Assembly: GCA_934565615.1 (NCBI GenBank)
Contig: CAKTIH010000014.1
Span: forward strand, 1-26,487
Origin: an uncultured Oscillospiraceae bacterium
GTDB lineage: Bacteria > Bacillota > Clostridia > Oscillospirales > Oscillospiraceae
DNA length: 26,487 nucleotides
Direction: 5' to 3'
In this document: positions 1 to 7,257 of the stretch, piece by piece
Numbering within the stretch: the stretch's first letter is position 1
Layout: each line of letters starts with the position of its first letter
Translations under genes and position numbers: made by a program
Notes under the pieces: generated by a model
Told to the model about the DNA's origin: nothing
Database searches by the model: none
What the model saw: only the letters and a program-made list of their open reading frames with translations

Positions 1-274
1 AGTTGATCTTCACCGGTACTGCGCCAAGCTTATACAGAGAAAACTCCAGAATAAGAAATTCCGGGCGGTTGCGGCTGATTATTCCGACGCAGTCGCCTTT
101 TCCGATGCCGGCGGCAGCGAGCATATGCGCGGACATATTTATGTACCTTGCAAAGCTTTTATAGGTAATGCGCCAGTCGTTGAACACGATGGCTTCGCGC
201 TCCGGACATTCGGCGATGCACCTGTCAAGGATCTGAATAAAACCGGTGTCTTTGTTGAAATCTTTCCGCGCCAT
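1..274 (-). CDS. Acyl-CoA synthetase / CoA ligase (ANL superfamily), N-terminal fragment
   Basis: Seen: a minus-strand frame runs from an ATG with AGGGAG upstream off the left edge of the window, giving 91 residues and no stop. The protein begins MARKDFNKDTGF and continues with the pattern of class I adenylate-forming enzymes: ITYKSFARY (the usual 'ltY.eL'), a GIGKGDCVGIISRNRPEF block (usual 'G..kGD.Vai...N..e') and YKLGAVPVKIN. Known: these enzymes make acyl-CoA from a free acid, ATP and CoA through an acyl-adenylate. The AMP-binding P-loop and the C-terminal domain lie outside the window, so substrate class cannot be judged. Context: it is divergent from the CoA-transferase cluster across 284 bp of shared control DNA, so it may supply the first acyl-CoA that primes the CoA-transferases, as CaiC is thought to do in carnitine systems. 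That role is inference. Confidence 0.85.
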   Translation of the reverse strand, partial: MARKDFNKDTGFIQILDRCIAECPEREAIVFNDWRITYKSFARYINMSAHMLAAAGIGKGDCVGIISRNRPEFLILEFSLYKLGAVPVKIN

Positions 275-394
275 CCTGTTACACTCCCTTTCCCTTTGAC
301 ACGGACAAAAGGCCCGCGCTTGGTGAATTTGCCCAACAGGTTCTGAAATATATCAAACTCATTTAAGCATAAACACCTGCAAAGATGAAGGCGC

Positions 395-442
395 ACTGTG
401 CACAGTACGTTTTCAGAAATGTGATTGTGAATTTGTGCACAA
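395..442. promoter_or_regulatory. Pair of TGTGCACA palindromes, candidate operators
   Basis: ACTGTGCACAGT (395-406) and TTGTGCACAA (433-442) are both perfect inverted repeats with the same eight-base core; their centres are 37 bases apart. The second ends 6 bases before the proposed -35 element, a position usual for an activator site. The PucR-type regulator encoded in the cluster is the obvious candidate ligand, but this is inference. A third copy of the core (ATGTGCACAT, 9872-9881) lies inside the thioesterase-like gene, 41 bases before the second CoA-transferase start, and may be chance. Confidence 0.45.
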
Positions 443-448
443 TATGCC

Positions 449-477
449 TGTACAAGAATTTGCGGTGTCAATATAAT
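449..477 (+). promoter_or_regulatory. Putative sigma-A promoter for the CoA-transferase cluster
   Basis: TGTACA (449-454), a 17-base spacer and a perfect TATAAT (472-477). The -35 matches consensus at 4 of 6 positions, which fits a promoter that needs an activator. It faces the CoA-transferase gene that begins at 559. Confidence 0.5.
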
Positions 478-558
478 ATAGCCAAGATTTTAACATGAGA
501 CTGGCTCGGAACAGCATGACGGTTCCGGGTACGTGATTCGGAAAGCGGTAAAGTAAAT

Positions 559-1746
559 ATGAAAAAACCATTTGAAGATCTTCTTGTCATCGAACTTACG
601 ACTTATTGGGCGGCGACCAGCGCCGGAAGATATCTGCGTTCCCAGGGCGCGCGCGTTATAAAAGTGGAAGCGCCCCCGGCCGGGGACTCCGTCCGCTCCT
701 TCGGACGGACCTGCCGCACGCCCTATACCGAGAACGAAAACCCGATACACGATCTCAGCAACGGCGGCAAGGAGTGCATCGCGCTCAATCTGAAGGAAAC
801 CGGCGACCGGGCCTTCTTCGATAAGCTGCTGGCCAAGGCCGATATATTCATAACGAGCACGCGCATGAGCGGGCTGAAAAAGATGGGGCTGAGCTATGAC
901 GATCTGAAGGACAAGTTCCCGCGCCTTATAATGGCTCATGTCACCGGCTGGGGAATGAGCGGCCCGATGAGCAATCTGCCCGGTCTGGACGCGGTGTCCT
1001 TCTTCGGCATCAACGGGCTGCTGTCCGATAACCTGATGGTCGAAGGCGGCATCACCTGTCCCATCACCGGCATGGGCGACTTCACTACCGGCGGCTTTTT
1101 GGATGTCGGCATCCTGACCGCGCTTTATAACCGCGAAAAGACCGGCAGGGGAGACTATGTCATGACTTCTCTGTACGGCGTCGGCGGCTGGGTGTCCGCT
1201 AACTGCTCCATCGGGACCCAGTACTATAATCCGTGGCCGAGGAACAAGGGGACGCAGAGCCCGATGTCTCAGGCATATATGTGCAGCGACGGAAAATATG
1301 TCCAGCTATTCGTGAATGAATACGAAAAATTCTGGAATGTGTTTGTCGACGCGTTCAAGATAGACGATCTCCGCGATGACCTGCGCGTCAACACGCGCGT
1401 CGCGGTGAACGATCCCGCCAACTGCAAGATGCTCGCCGACAGGTGCCATGCCTCCGCCGCGACGCAGACCTCGGAAGAGCTTCTCGCAAAGCTCAGAGCG
1501 GGCGGGATACCGAGCGTAATCCTCGGAAAGTTCAGCGATAAATACACTATTCCCGATCAGATAGAGCATAACCTTGCAAATGGCTACCTTGTGGAGCATA
1601 CTTATGATGGCGAAGGAGCCAGCGGCAGGACGATATACGTCAATCAGTTCCCGATGTACTTTGAAAGCCAGGGCGTCGTGAACAACTATGAACCGTGCCA
1701 TGCGTTCGATCAGGACGGAGACGCGATACGTAAAGAGTTCGGCTGA
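559..1746 (+). CDS. Class III CoA-transferase (CaiB/BaiF family), copy 1
   Basis: Family III CoA-transferases move CoA from a donor acyl-CoA (often the pathway product) to the incoming acid through an enzyme-aspartyl intermediate; they are cytosolic dimers. Seen: 395 residues, the usual family length. It opens with the family pattern PFEDLLVIELTTYW and ARVIKVEAPP, then NPIHDLSNGGKECIALNLK. The catalytic aspartate should be Asp174 in GMGDFTTGG, aligned with the GDS aspartate of formyl-CoA transferase. KTGRGDYVMTSLYG follows, as in relatives. Context: first gene of the run, behind a consensus -10, with a 67-base gap before the PucR-type regulator. A close paralog ends the cluster (57 of the first 80 residues identical by eye). 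Substrate unknown: carnitine, bile acid, 2-hydroxy acid and aryl-lactate systems all use this family. The ATG at 559 is the natural start; its SD is weak (AAAGCGGTAAAG). Confidence 0.93.
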   Translation: MKKPFEDLLVIELTTYWAATSAGRYLRSQGARVIKVEAPPAGDSVRSFGRTCRTPYTENENPIHDLSNGGKECIALNLKETGDRAFFDKLLAKADIFITSTRMSGLKKMGLSYDDLKDKFPRLIMAHVTGWGMSGPMSNLPGLDAVSFFGINGLLSDNLMVEGGITCPITGMGDFTTGGFLDVGILTALYNREKTGRGDYVMTSLYGVGGWVSANCSIGTQYYNPWPRNKGTQSPMSQAYMCSDGKYVQLFVNEYEKFWNVFVDAFKIDDLRDDLRVNTRVAVNDPANCKMLADRCHASAATQTSEELLAKLRAGGIPSVILGKFSDKYTIPDQIEHNLANGYLVEHTYDGEGASGRTIYVNQFPMYFESQGVVNNYEPCHAFDQDGDAIRKEFG

Positions 1747-1813
1747 ACGGGAGTAAGGCATTTCCGGATGCCTGCCGGGCCTCGCTGAATTTGAGAATGC
1801 AGGAGCAGAAACC

Positions 1814-3433
1814 ATGAAAATACCTAAAAAAGCTATTGTTGATCATCTGAAGGAGCATATTTCCGATGTCAGGACCGGCACGGGAACACAGTTTGAATTT
1901 TCAGGGATACGCCAGCTAACGGACCGGGCGGTCACTCTGCGGCAGGATGTGCTCTACATTTGCGGCAGCGCGGAGAGAATGGCCGGAAGAGAGGCCGAAT
2001 GTGCGTCTGTGTGCAAGCTCGTAAGGCAGGCCGACTATGAAAAATGCGGCGGCATAGAAAACTCGATAGTGATCAAAAACGACAGTGATCTCTCCGAGGT
2101 CGCCGACGATATACTCTGCCTTTTTGAAAAGGCGAGTGAATTTACCGAAACGCTCCAATCCGCGATCATATCCGACAGCAGCATCGACGATATATTTTCT
2201 CTCGCCGCGCAGAACTTTCCCGGCTGCCTGATAGTGATGACGGACACCGCATACAATATCGTTCACTCTACCGAGACGGAGGTGCGCGATGAATACCTCA
2301 ACGCACTGCTCCACCGCGGCTATTACGACAAGAACGATATCGATATGATAGCCAATCACGGTTATTTTGAGGATTGGCAGCGTGTCATGAAGCCAAGGCT
2401 CTATACCGCGGAGGAGACCGTCAGCGGGAAGAGCATGCTGCTCAGATCGTATCAGAGCCGCGGACTGCTGCTGGGCTTCATCGCGTGCTACTTCCTCGAC
2501 AGAGAGCCGAGTGAGATAGACTATATTCTCTTTAAAAGCTTCACCGACAGCATAGAGCGGATAATGCTCAGCTATATGCAGCACAGCGCTTATGAGACCT
2601 CCGATGAGCAGATGATCACGGACATGCTCTCTCCCGAGAACCGCAGCAATGCGATCCTGCTGCATGACCGGAGCCTGCGCCTGGGCCTGCCGCTGAACGC
2701 GAACTTCCGCATCGGAGTTATCTGCAGCGAAGGCGAGCTGGAAAGCATCGCCGCAAGCGTGACAAAGCACCTGCTGGTGTACTGCCCGATCAAGACCTAT
2801 GGCGTTTTCAAGTACAGGTCCGAGGTCGTGCTGGTGTTCTATGACTGGAACTACTACACGGTGAAAGAGTCGAGCGCGCTGGGCGAGAAGATGCAGATGC
2901 TCATAAACACGCTTCAGGCCAGCAAATGCAGAGTAGGCATAAGCCTCGGCTTTGATAAGATAGACAGCTTTTCCGTCGCCTATGAGCAGGCGAGCAGCGC
3001 GCTGACCGCGGCGCATAAGCTGCTTGGCAAGGACAGCTCCCCGATACACTTCTATTCGGAGTTTTATCTTCAGGATATGCTCTCTGTGTACGAGAAGAAA
3101 ATGCCGCTCGACGCGGTATATGCGCGGCAGCTCGACGCGCTGGCGGACGGAAGGCACAACGAGTGCGACAATCTGACCTTCCTGTATGTATACCTGCGGG
3201 CAGAACGCAATATCGCCGCAACGGCGCGGCTTTTGAATATGCACCGCAACGGCGCGACTTACAGGATAAATAGGATAATGGAGCTTCTCGGCCTTGATCT
3301 TGACAATGCCGACACGCGCCTGCGCATTATGATCTCATACGAGATACTCAAAAAGATGGGCAAGTTCAGCGCCGATTACGCTCCGGATGACAGCGCGGCG
3401 CGGGACGAGACCTTTGAGATACAGAAAGACTGA
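1814..3433 (+). CDS. PucR-type transcriptional regulator (HTH_30, CdaR GGDEF-like)
   Basis: Seen: 539 residues. The C-terminal part (about 454-514) is a PucR helix-turn-helix: LYVYLRAERNIAATARLLNM followed by HRNGATYRINRIMELLGL. The section before it (about 280-430) looks like the degenerate GGDEF-like middle domain of PucR/CdaR proteins. The N-terminal half has no motif I can name and may be the sensory part. ATG with AGGAG 8 bases upstream. Known: regulators of this family control purine, sugar-acid and other catabolic genes in response to pathway metabolites. Context: it lies between the CoA-transferase and the acyl-CoA dehydrogenase (18-base gap), in the same direction, so it is probably co-transcribed and the local regulator; the TGTGCACA palindromes upstream are its candidate sites. 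Ligand unknown. Confidence 0.88.
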   Translation: MKIPKKAIVDHLKEHISDVRTGTGTQFEFSGIRQLTDRAVTLRQDVLYICGSAERMAGREAECASVCKLVRQADYEKCGGIENSIVIKNDSDLSEVADDILCLFEKASEFTETLQSAIISDSSIDDIFSLAAQNFPGCLIVMTDTAYNIVHSTETEVRDEYLNALLHRGYYDKNDIDMIANHGYFEDWQRVMKPRLYTAEETVSGKSMLLRSYQSRGLLLGFIACYFLDREPSEIDYILFKSFTDSIERIMLSYMQHSAYETSDEQMITDMLSPENRSNAILLHDRSLRLGLPLNANFRIGVICSEGELESIAASVTKHLLVYCPIKTYGVFKYRSEVVLVFYDWNYYTVKESSALGEKMQMLINTLQASKCRVGISLGFDKIDSFSVAYEQASSALTAAHKLLGKDSSPIHFYSEFYLQDMLSVYEKKMPLDAVYARQLDALADGRHNECDNLTFLYVYLRAERNIAATARLLNMHRNGATYRINRIMELLGLDLDNADTRLRIMISYEILKKMGKFSADYAPDDSAARDETFEIQKD

Positions 3434-3451
3434 CATTACCGAGGTTTTGCA

Positions 3452-4612
3452 ATGATATTTACAGAAGAACAAAGAGAGATACAGGCACTGGTACACGCCT
3501 TTGCCGAAAAAGAGATCCGCCCCCTATCGAGGAAATACGACGAGCTGGGCGAGTTCCCGATGGAGCTTTACAAGAAGGCATGCAGAATGCAGCTCAACTG
3601 CCTCGACCTGCCGGAAAAATACGGCGGTACAGGCGTATCGAAGGTGACCTCCTGCCTCATCCGCGAAGAGCTCTCATGGGGCGACGCCGGCTTCTCCCTG
3701 AGTCTCGGCGCGAACGGTCTCGGCTTCAAGCCGCTGCTCATTGCCGGAAGCGAGGCGCAGCGCAGGCACTTTGCCGATGTGCTGCTCAATGACGGCTTCA
3801 CCGCCTTTGCCATAACCGAGCCTGACGCGGGCTCCGACGCGGGCTCCATGAAAACCACCGCGCGGAAGGTCGGAGACGAATACATTCTCAACGGGCATAA
3901 GTGCTTCATAACCAACGGCGGCCTTGCCGATGTGTATACTGTGCTCGCCAGCACCGACAAAAGCAAGGGCGCGAAGGGCCTGACCATGTTTATGGTCGAC
4001 CGCGATACTCCGGGTCTCAGCGTCGGCAAGCATGAAAACAAGATGGGCATACGCCTTTCAAACACCGCGGATGTGATATTCCGGGATGTAAAGGTACCCG
4101 CCGAGAATGTGATCGGCATAGAGGGCAAGGGCTTTGGCATCGCGATGGAGACCCTGAACCAGGGCCGCGCGGGCACCTGCTCCTCTGCGGTCGGCATCAT
4201 GCGCGCCGCCTTTGAATACGCGATGAAGTATGCGCAGGAGAGAGTCACCTTCGGACAGCCCATATATAAAAATCAGGCTGTACAGTTCATGCTGGCCGAT
4301 ATGGCCACGAAGATCGAGGTCGCGCGCAGCTTCGGGCTGCAGGTCGCAGAGCTGCTCGACAGCGGCGACACGCGCCAGGTCGGCAAGCTGTCCTCTATGG
4401 CGAAGCTTTACTCCACCGATGCTCTGCAGAGCGTTGTGACCGACGCCGTGCAGATACACGGGGGCTACGGATATATGCGCGATTTCCCTGTGGAAAAGCT
4501 CATGCGCGATGCAAAGGTATACCAAATATTTGAAGGGACAAACCAGATACAGCGTATCGTAATTTTCAACTCCCTTCTCAAAGAAAACCGAATCAGAAAC
4601 GGGAGAGGTTGA
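3452..4612 (+). CDS. Acyl-CoA dehydrogenase
   Basis: FAD enzyme that introduces or, in anaerobes with a suitable Etf, reduces the alpha-beta double bond of an acyl-CoA. Seen: 386 residues, typical length. ITEPDAGSDAGS (about 121-132) is the FAD/substrate signature, KCFITNGG (150-157) the second. The catalytic base is Glu361 in YQIFEGTNQIQRI, the same place as in short/medium-chain enzymes, CaiA and clostridial Bcd. Context: 18 bases after the regulator and 4 bases before etfB, so tightly coupled to its electron partner. With a CoA-transferase upstream, the arrangement resembles caiA-fixAB and the acdA-etfBA part of fld clusters. Inference: in an anaerobe this probably acts as an enoyl-CoA reductase. 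Acyl chain unknown. Confidence 0.95.
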   Translation: MIFTEEQREIQALVHAFAEKEIRPLSRKYDELGEFPMELYKKACRMQLNCLDLPEKYGGTGVSKVTSCLIREELSWGDAGFSLSLGANGLGFKPLLIAGSEAQRRHFADVLLNDGFTAFAITEPDAGSDAGSMKTTARKVGDEYILNGHKCFITNGGLADVYTVLASTDKSKGAKGLTMFMVDRDTPGLSVGKHENKMGIRLSNTADVIFRDVKVPAENVIGIEGKGFGIAMETLNQGRAGTCSSAVGIMRAAFEYAMKYAQERVTFGQPIYKNQAVQFMLADMATKIEVARSFGLQVAELLDSGDTRQVGKLSSMAKLYSTDALQSVVTDAVQIHGGYGYMRDFPVEKLMRDAKVYQIFEGTNQIQRIVIFNSLLKENRIRNGRG

Positions 4613-4616
4613 TCAG

Positions 4617-5420
4617 ATGCGTATTGCGATTTGCGTAAAGCAGGTTCCTGCAACAGCCGATGTGCAGATAGACCGCGTTACGAAAAGACTGAAAAGAGAG
4701 AATAACGCCGTGGAGATGAATGCATGCGACTGCTATGCGCTGGAGCTGGCGCTGAGACTGCGCGAAAAATACGGCGCTTCCGTCACGGCCTTCACTATGG
4801 GCCCGCCGCAGGCAAGAGCGGTGCTGAAAAGCTGCCGCGCCCTTGGTGCGGAGAGCGGATATATCCTCAATGATATGGCCTTTGCGGGCTCCGATACATA
4901 TGCTACGGCTCATATCCTCTCCTGCGCGATAAAGGCAGACGAGGCCGAAAACGGTCCGTTTGACCTTATCCTGTGCGGCCGCCAGTCCTCCGACGGCGAC
5001 ACCGCACAGGTAGGCGCTGAGCTTGCAGAGCAGCTCGGCATAGCACAACTGACGGCAGTCTGCGATCTGCCGGAGATCAAGGGCGCGTATATCGAGGCGC
5101 TGATCGACTGCGACAGCGAGCAGCGGCTCATGCAGGCGAGCCTCCCAGCGCTGCTCACAGTCGGCAGGACTCCGTATGAACTGCGCTTCGCTTCGATCGG
5201 CGGAGTCATAGAAGCCAACCGCCATGACACCATAAAGACGCTGACCAAGGATATGCTTCCCGAAATAGACGCCGCGATGATCGGCCTTGACGGCTCTCCG
5301 ACAAGAACGGAGGACACCTTTGTCCCCGAGCGGCGCGCAGGAGCACAGTTCATTGAATGCGGCACCACGGAAGAGGCAGCCGAAACACTTGCCGCGATGC
5401 TGCGGCGCGGCACGGTTTGA
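4617..5420 (+). CDS. etfB: Electron transfer flavoprotein, beta subunit
   Basis: Carries electrons to or from the acyl-CoA dehydrogenase as an EtfAB heterodimer. Seen: 267 residues, starting MRIAICVKQVPATADVQIDR as in clostridial EtfB/FixA. It has MGPPQARAVLKSCRALGAES and a GRQSSDGDTAQVGAELAEQL block (121-140). The DGDTAQVG form is the one I associate with clostridial Etfs whose beta subunit binds a second FAD (electron bifurcating), rather than the AMP-binding mitochondrial type; this is a recollection, not an alignment. ATG with GGGAGAGG upstream. Gap to etfA is 9 bases. If bifurcating, reduction of the enoyl-CoA by NADH would be coupled to ferredoxin reduction and so to energy conservation. 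Confidence 0.94.
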   Translation: MRIAICVKQVPATADVQIDRVTKRLKRENNAVEMNACDCYALELALRLREKYGASVTAFTMGPPQARAVLKSCRALGAESGYILNDMAFAGSDTYATAHILSCAIKADEAENGPFDLILCGRQSSDGDTAQVGAELAEQLGIAQLTAVCDLPEIKGAYIEALIDCDSEQRLMQASLPALLTVGRTPYELRFASIGGVIEANRHDTIKTLTKDMLPEIDAAMIGLDGSPTRTEDTFVPERRAGAQFIECGTTEEAAETLAAMLRRGTV

Positions 5421-5429
5421 GAGGTCGAC

Positions 5430-6425
5430 ATGAAGAGAACGGATGTATTTGTATATTGTGAACTTGCAGGCGCAGAGCTTGCCGAGGTCGGGCTTGAAAT
5501 GCTCGGTCCGGCGGCTAAGATGGTAGAGAAGTACGGCGGATGTGCATGCGCCGTGCTGATAGGCGGCGGGGACCTGGACAAGGCTGCCGCACAGGCGGCT
5601 CTGTACGGCGCGGGACGCGTGATAGAAGTGTCCGGAGATGAATATGCCGAATATAGCTGCGATGCCTATACCCACGCTCTCACCGAGCTCTGCCGCAAAT
5701 ACGAACCGGCCGCGCTCATGATCGGCTCCACTCCGCTCGGCCGTGATCTGGCGCCCAGAGTGGCGTGCCGCCTCAAGACAGGGCTCACTGCCGATGTTAC
5801 GGATATAAGCTTCAACGATGAGTTTGGCTGCATCAACTGGATAATGCCGGCATACGGCGGACAGATGCTTGCCAGCATAGTCTGCGCCGAAAAAATGCCG
5901 CAGATGGGTACGATAAGACCCGGCGTGTTCCCGGCCGCTCCGGTTTCAAAACCTGCCGAGGCTGACGTCATACGCGAGGATATACGCTTTGACGCCGCGG
6001 ATATACGCACGAAGCTTATCAAGATCATCAAGGCCGAGACCGGCGGGGCGAAGCTGCGCGATGCGGAGGTCGTTGTGGCTGGCGGCTATGGCTGCCGTGA
6101 CAGAGAGGGCTTCGCGCTTGTCGAACAGCTGGCCGGGGTGCTTGGCGGTGCCGTTGGCGCGTCGAGAGCGGCAATAGACGCCGGCTGGGCGCCCGCCGAA
6201 TGCCAGATAGGTCAGTCCGGTGTGACCGTCAAGCCCAAGCTCTACATTGCCTGCGGCATCTCCGGTGCGATACAGCATACCGCCGGTATGGACAAGGCCG
6301 GCACGATAATCGCAATAAACCCCGACCCCGAAGCACCGATATTTTCCATTGCGGATATCGGTATAAGGGAAGAGCTGCAGGACTTTATCCCCTGCCTCAT
6401 CCGGGCACTGTCCCAGGAAAAGTAA
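5430..6425 (+). CDS. etfA: Electron transfer flavoprotein, alpha subunit
   Basis: FAD-binding partner of EtfB. Seen: 331 residues. The N-terminal domain is followed by the conserved FAD domain (about 211-331): VVVAGGYGCRDREGF, GASRAAIDAGWAP, QIGQSGVTVKPKLYIACGIS and GAIQHTAGMDKAGTIIAINP, then API...ADIGI. All hallmarks are intact. The gene uses ATA for 16 of its 28 isoleucines by my count, in sharp contrast to the three genes that follow it. A 70-base spacer with a 20-base near-palindrome separates it from the next gene. Confidence 0.95.
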   Translation: MKRTDVFVYCELAGAELAEVGLEMLGPAAKMVEKYGGCACAVLIGGGDLDKAAAQAALYGAGRVIEVSGDEYAEYSCDAYTHALTELCRKYEPAALMIGSTPLGRDLAPRVACRLKTGLTADVTDISFNDEFGCINWIMPAYGGQMLASIVCAEKMPQMGTIRPGVFPAAPVSKPAEADVIREDIRFDAADIRTKLIKIIKAETGGAKLRDAEVVVAGGYGCRDREGFALVEQLAGVLGGAVGASRAAIDAGWAPAECQIGQSGVTVKPKLYIACGISGAIQHTAGMDKAGTIIAINPDPEAPIFSIADIGIREELQDFIPCLIRALSQEK

Positions 6426-6449
6426 GTCCGCTTACATATTTGTAGATTA

Positions 6450-6469
6450 CTAAAGATGGCCAACTTTAG
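6450..6469. promoter_or_regulatory. 20-base near-palindrome before the first flavin-reductase-like gene
   Basis: CTAAAGATGGCCAACTTTAG is an inverted repeat with a single mismatched pair (A/A) and a TGGCCA centre. It lies in the spacer after etfA, about 26 bases before the next start codon and upstream of its AAAAAGGAG ribosome site. I found no consensus promoter beside it. It could be an operator or an mRNA hairpin at an operon boundary. Confidence 0.35.
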
Positions 6470-6495
6470 AAAACTAATAAAAAGGAGAACCAACT

Positions 6496-7200
6496 ATGCT
6501 AAGTTTTGATCCCCTGCACAGCGATTTTGCTGAGATGAATGGGATGAATCCGTTCAAGTCTATCGCTGTTCCCAGACCGATCTGCTGGGTCTCTACAGTC
6601 AGCGAGGACGGCATTGACAATCTCGCTCCTTACAGCCAGTTCAGCAATGTCGGCTTCAATCCTCCCTATGTGATGTTCTGCGGTCATCCGAAATCCGACG
6701 GGAGCCGCAAGGACTCCGTCGTAAACGCGGAAAATACCGGCTGCTTTGTCCACAATTTTGTCCCTTATTCTCTGCGCGACGCCATGAATATCACCTCCAA
6801 GCCGTCCGGCAGAGAGGTCGATGAATTTGTCGAAGCAGGGCTGACAAAGCTCGATTCCGACATCGTGAAGGCAAAGCGCGTTGCCGAGTCCCCGATCCAG
6901 CTCGAGTGTGAATATATCACCACCATCCGCCTTCCCGGCGCAGACCCCAAGTGCCACTCGGACATCGTCATCGGACGTGTCGTGCGGATGCACATTGACG
7001 AAAACTACGTTCTCCCGAACGGCAAACTTGATATTATAAAGCTTCGCCCCCTGTCCCGCCTCGGCTACGCGGATTACACCAGCGTCACCGAAGTGTTCGA
7101 AATGTCGACCGGCAGCATGAAGAAGGATCCCGTACCCGGCAGCTTTGGCTGGATGAGTCCGGAGTCTCTCAAAGAGAAGGCCACTTTCGAAAATATCTAA
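6496..7200 (+). CDS. Flavin-reductase-like FMN-binding split-barrel protein, copy 1
   Basis: Seen: 234 residues with the flavin reductase-like (DIM6/NTAB, PF01613-type) pattern: NPFKSIAVPRPICWVSTVSE, DNLAPYSQFSNVGFNPPYVM, then RKDSVVNAENTGCFVHNFVP and KRVAESPIQLECEY. Family: these split-barrel proteins bind FMN; members are NAD(P)H:flavin reductases of two-component oxygenases, or electron carriers such as flavoredoxin in anaerobes. No oxygenase is nearby and the host looks anaerobic, so an electron-transfer or flavin-supply role for the dehydrogenase/Etf system is the more likely inference. Start: ATG with AAAAAGGAG 7 bases upstream. Codon use is strongly biased (almost no ATA), unlike etfA next door. 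A paralog of similar length lies on the other side of the transporter. Confidence 0.85.
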   Translation: MLSFDPLHSDFAEMNGMNPFKSIAVPRPICWVSTVSEDGIDNLAPYSQFSNVGFNPPYVMFCGHPKSDGSRKDSVVNAENTGCFVHNFVPYSLRDAMNITSKPSGREVDEFVEAGLTKLDSDIVKAKRVAESPIQLECEYITTIRLPGADPKCHSDIVIGRVVRMHIDENYVLPNGKLDIIKLRPLSRLGYADYTSVTEVFEMSTGSMKKDPVPGSFGWMSPESLKEKATFENI

Positions 7201-7209
7201 TGGATCCTG

Positions 7210-7228
7210 CAGGCCCTCACCGGGCCTG
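7210..7228 (+). other. Intercistronic hairpin
   Basis: CAGGCCC (7210-7216) and GGGCCTG (7222-7228) form a perfect 7-bp GC-rich stem with a 5-base loop in the spacer between the first flavin-reductase-like gene and the transporter. No T-run follows, so it is not a standard terminator; it may stabilise the upstream message or mark a processing site. Confidence 0.5.
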
Positions 7229-7257
7229 AAAGAGAGAATACAAAAGGAGTGATCACT

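Larger units (their letters stand above)
275..558. promoter_or_regulatory. Divergent control region between the CoA ligase and the CoA-transferase cluster
   Basis: This 284-base spacer separates two divergently transcribed genes and holds no convincing small gene. It is more AT-rich than the flanking genes. It contains two perfect palindromes with a TGTGCACA core and a plausible sigma-A promoter facing right, each listed separately. I saw no clear consensus promoter facing the ligase gene. The distance from the rightward -10 to the CoA-transferase ATG is about 80 bases, leaving a sizeable untranslated leader. Confidence 0.6.

Noticed and set aside
125..471. Short frames of 73 and 110 codons on both strands near the left end
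   Set aside because: Both overlap the acyl-CoA ligase fragment in other frames; their translations resemble nothing, and the ligase N-terminus is recognisable.
1916..3244. A 442-codon minus-strand open frame
   Set aside because: Antisense to the PucR-type regulator, which has a clear HTH domain and ribosome site.
7249..7257. GTG start for the transporter, three codons upstream
   Set aside because: The GTG overlaps the AGGAG ribosome site itself; the TTG at 7258 has the correct spacing.
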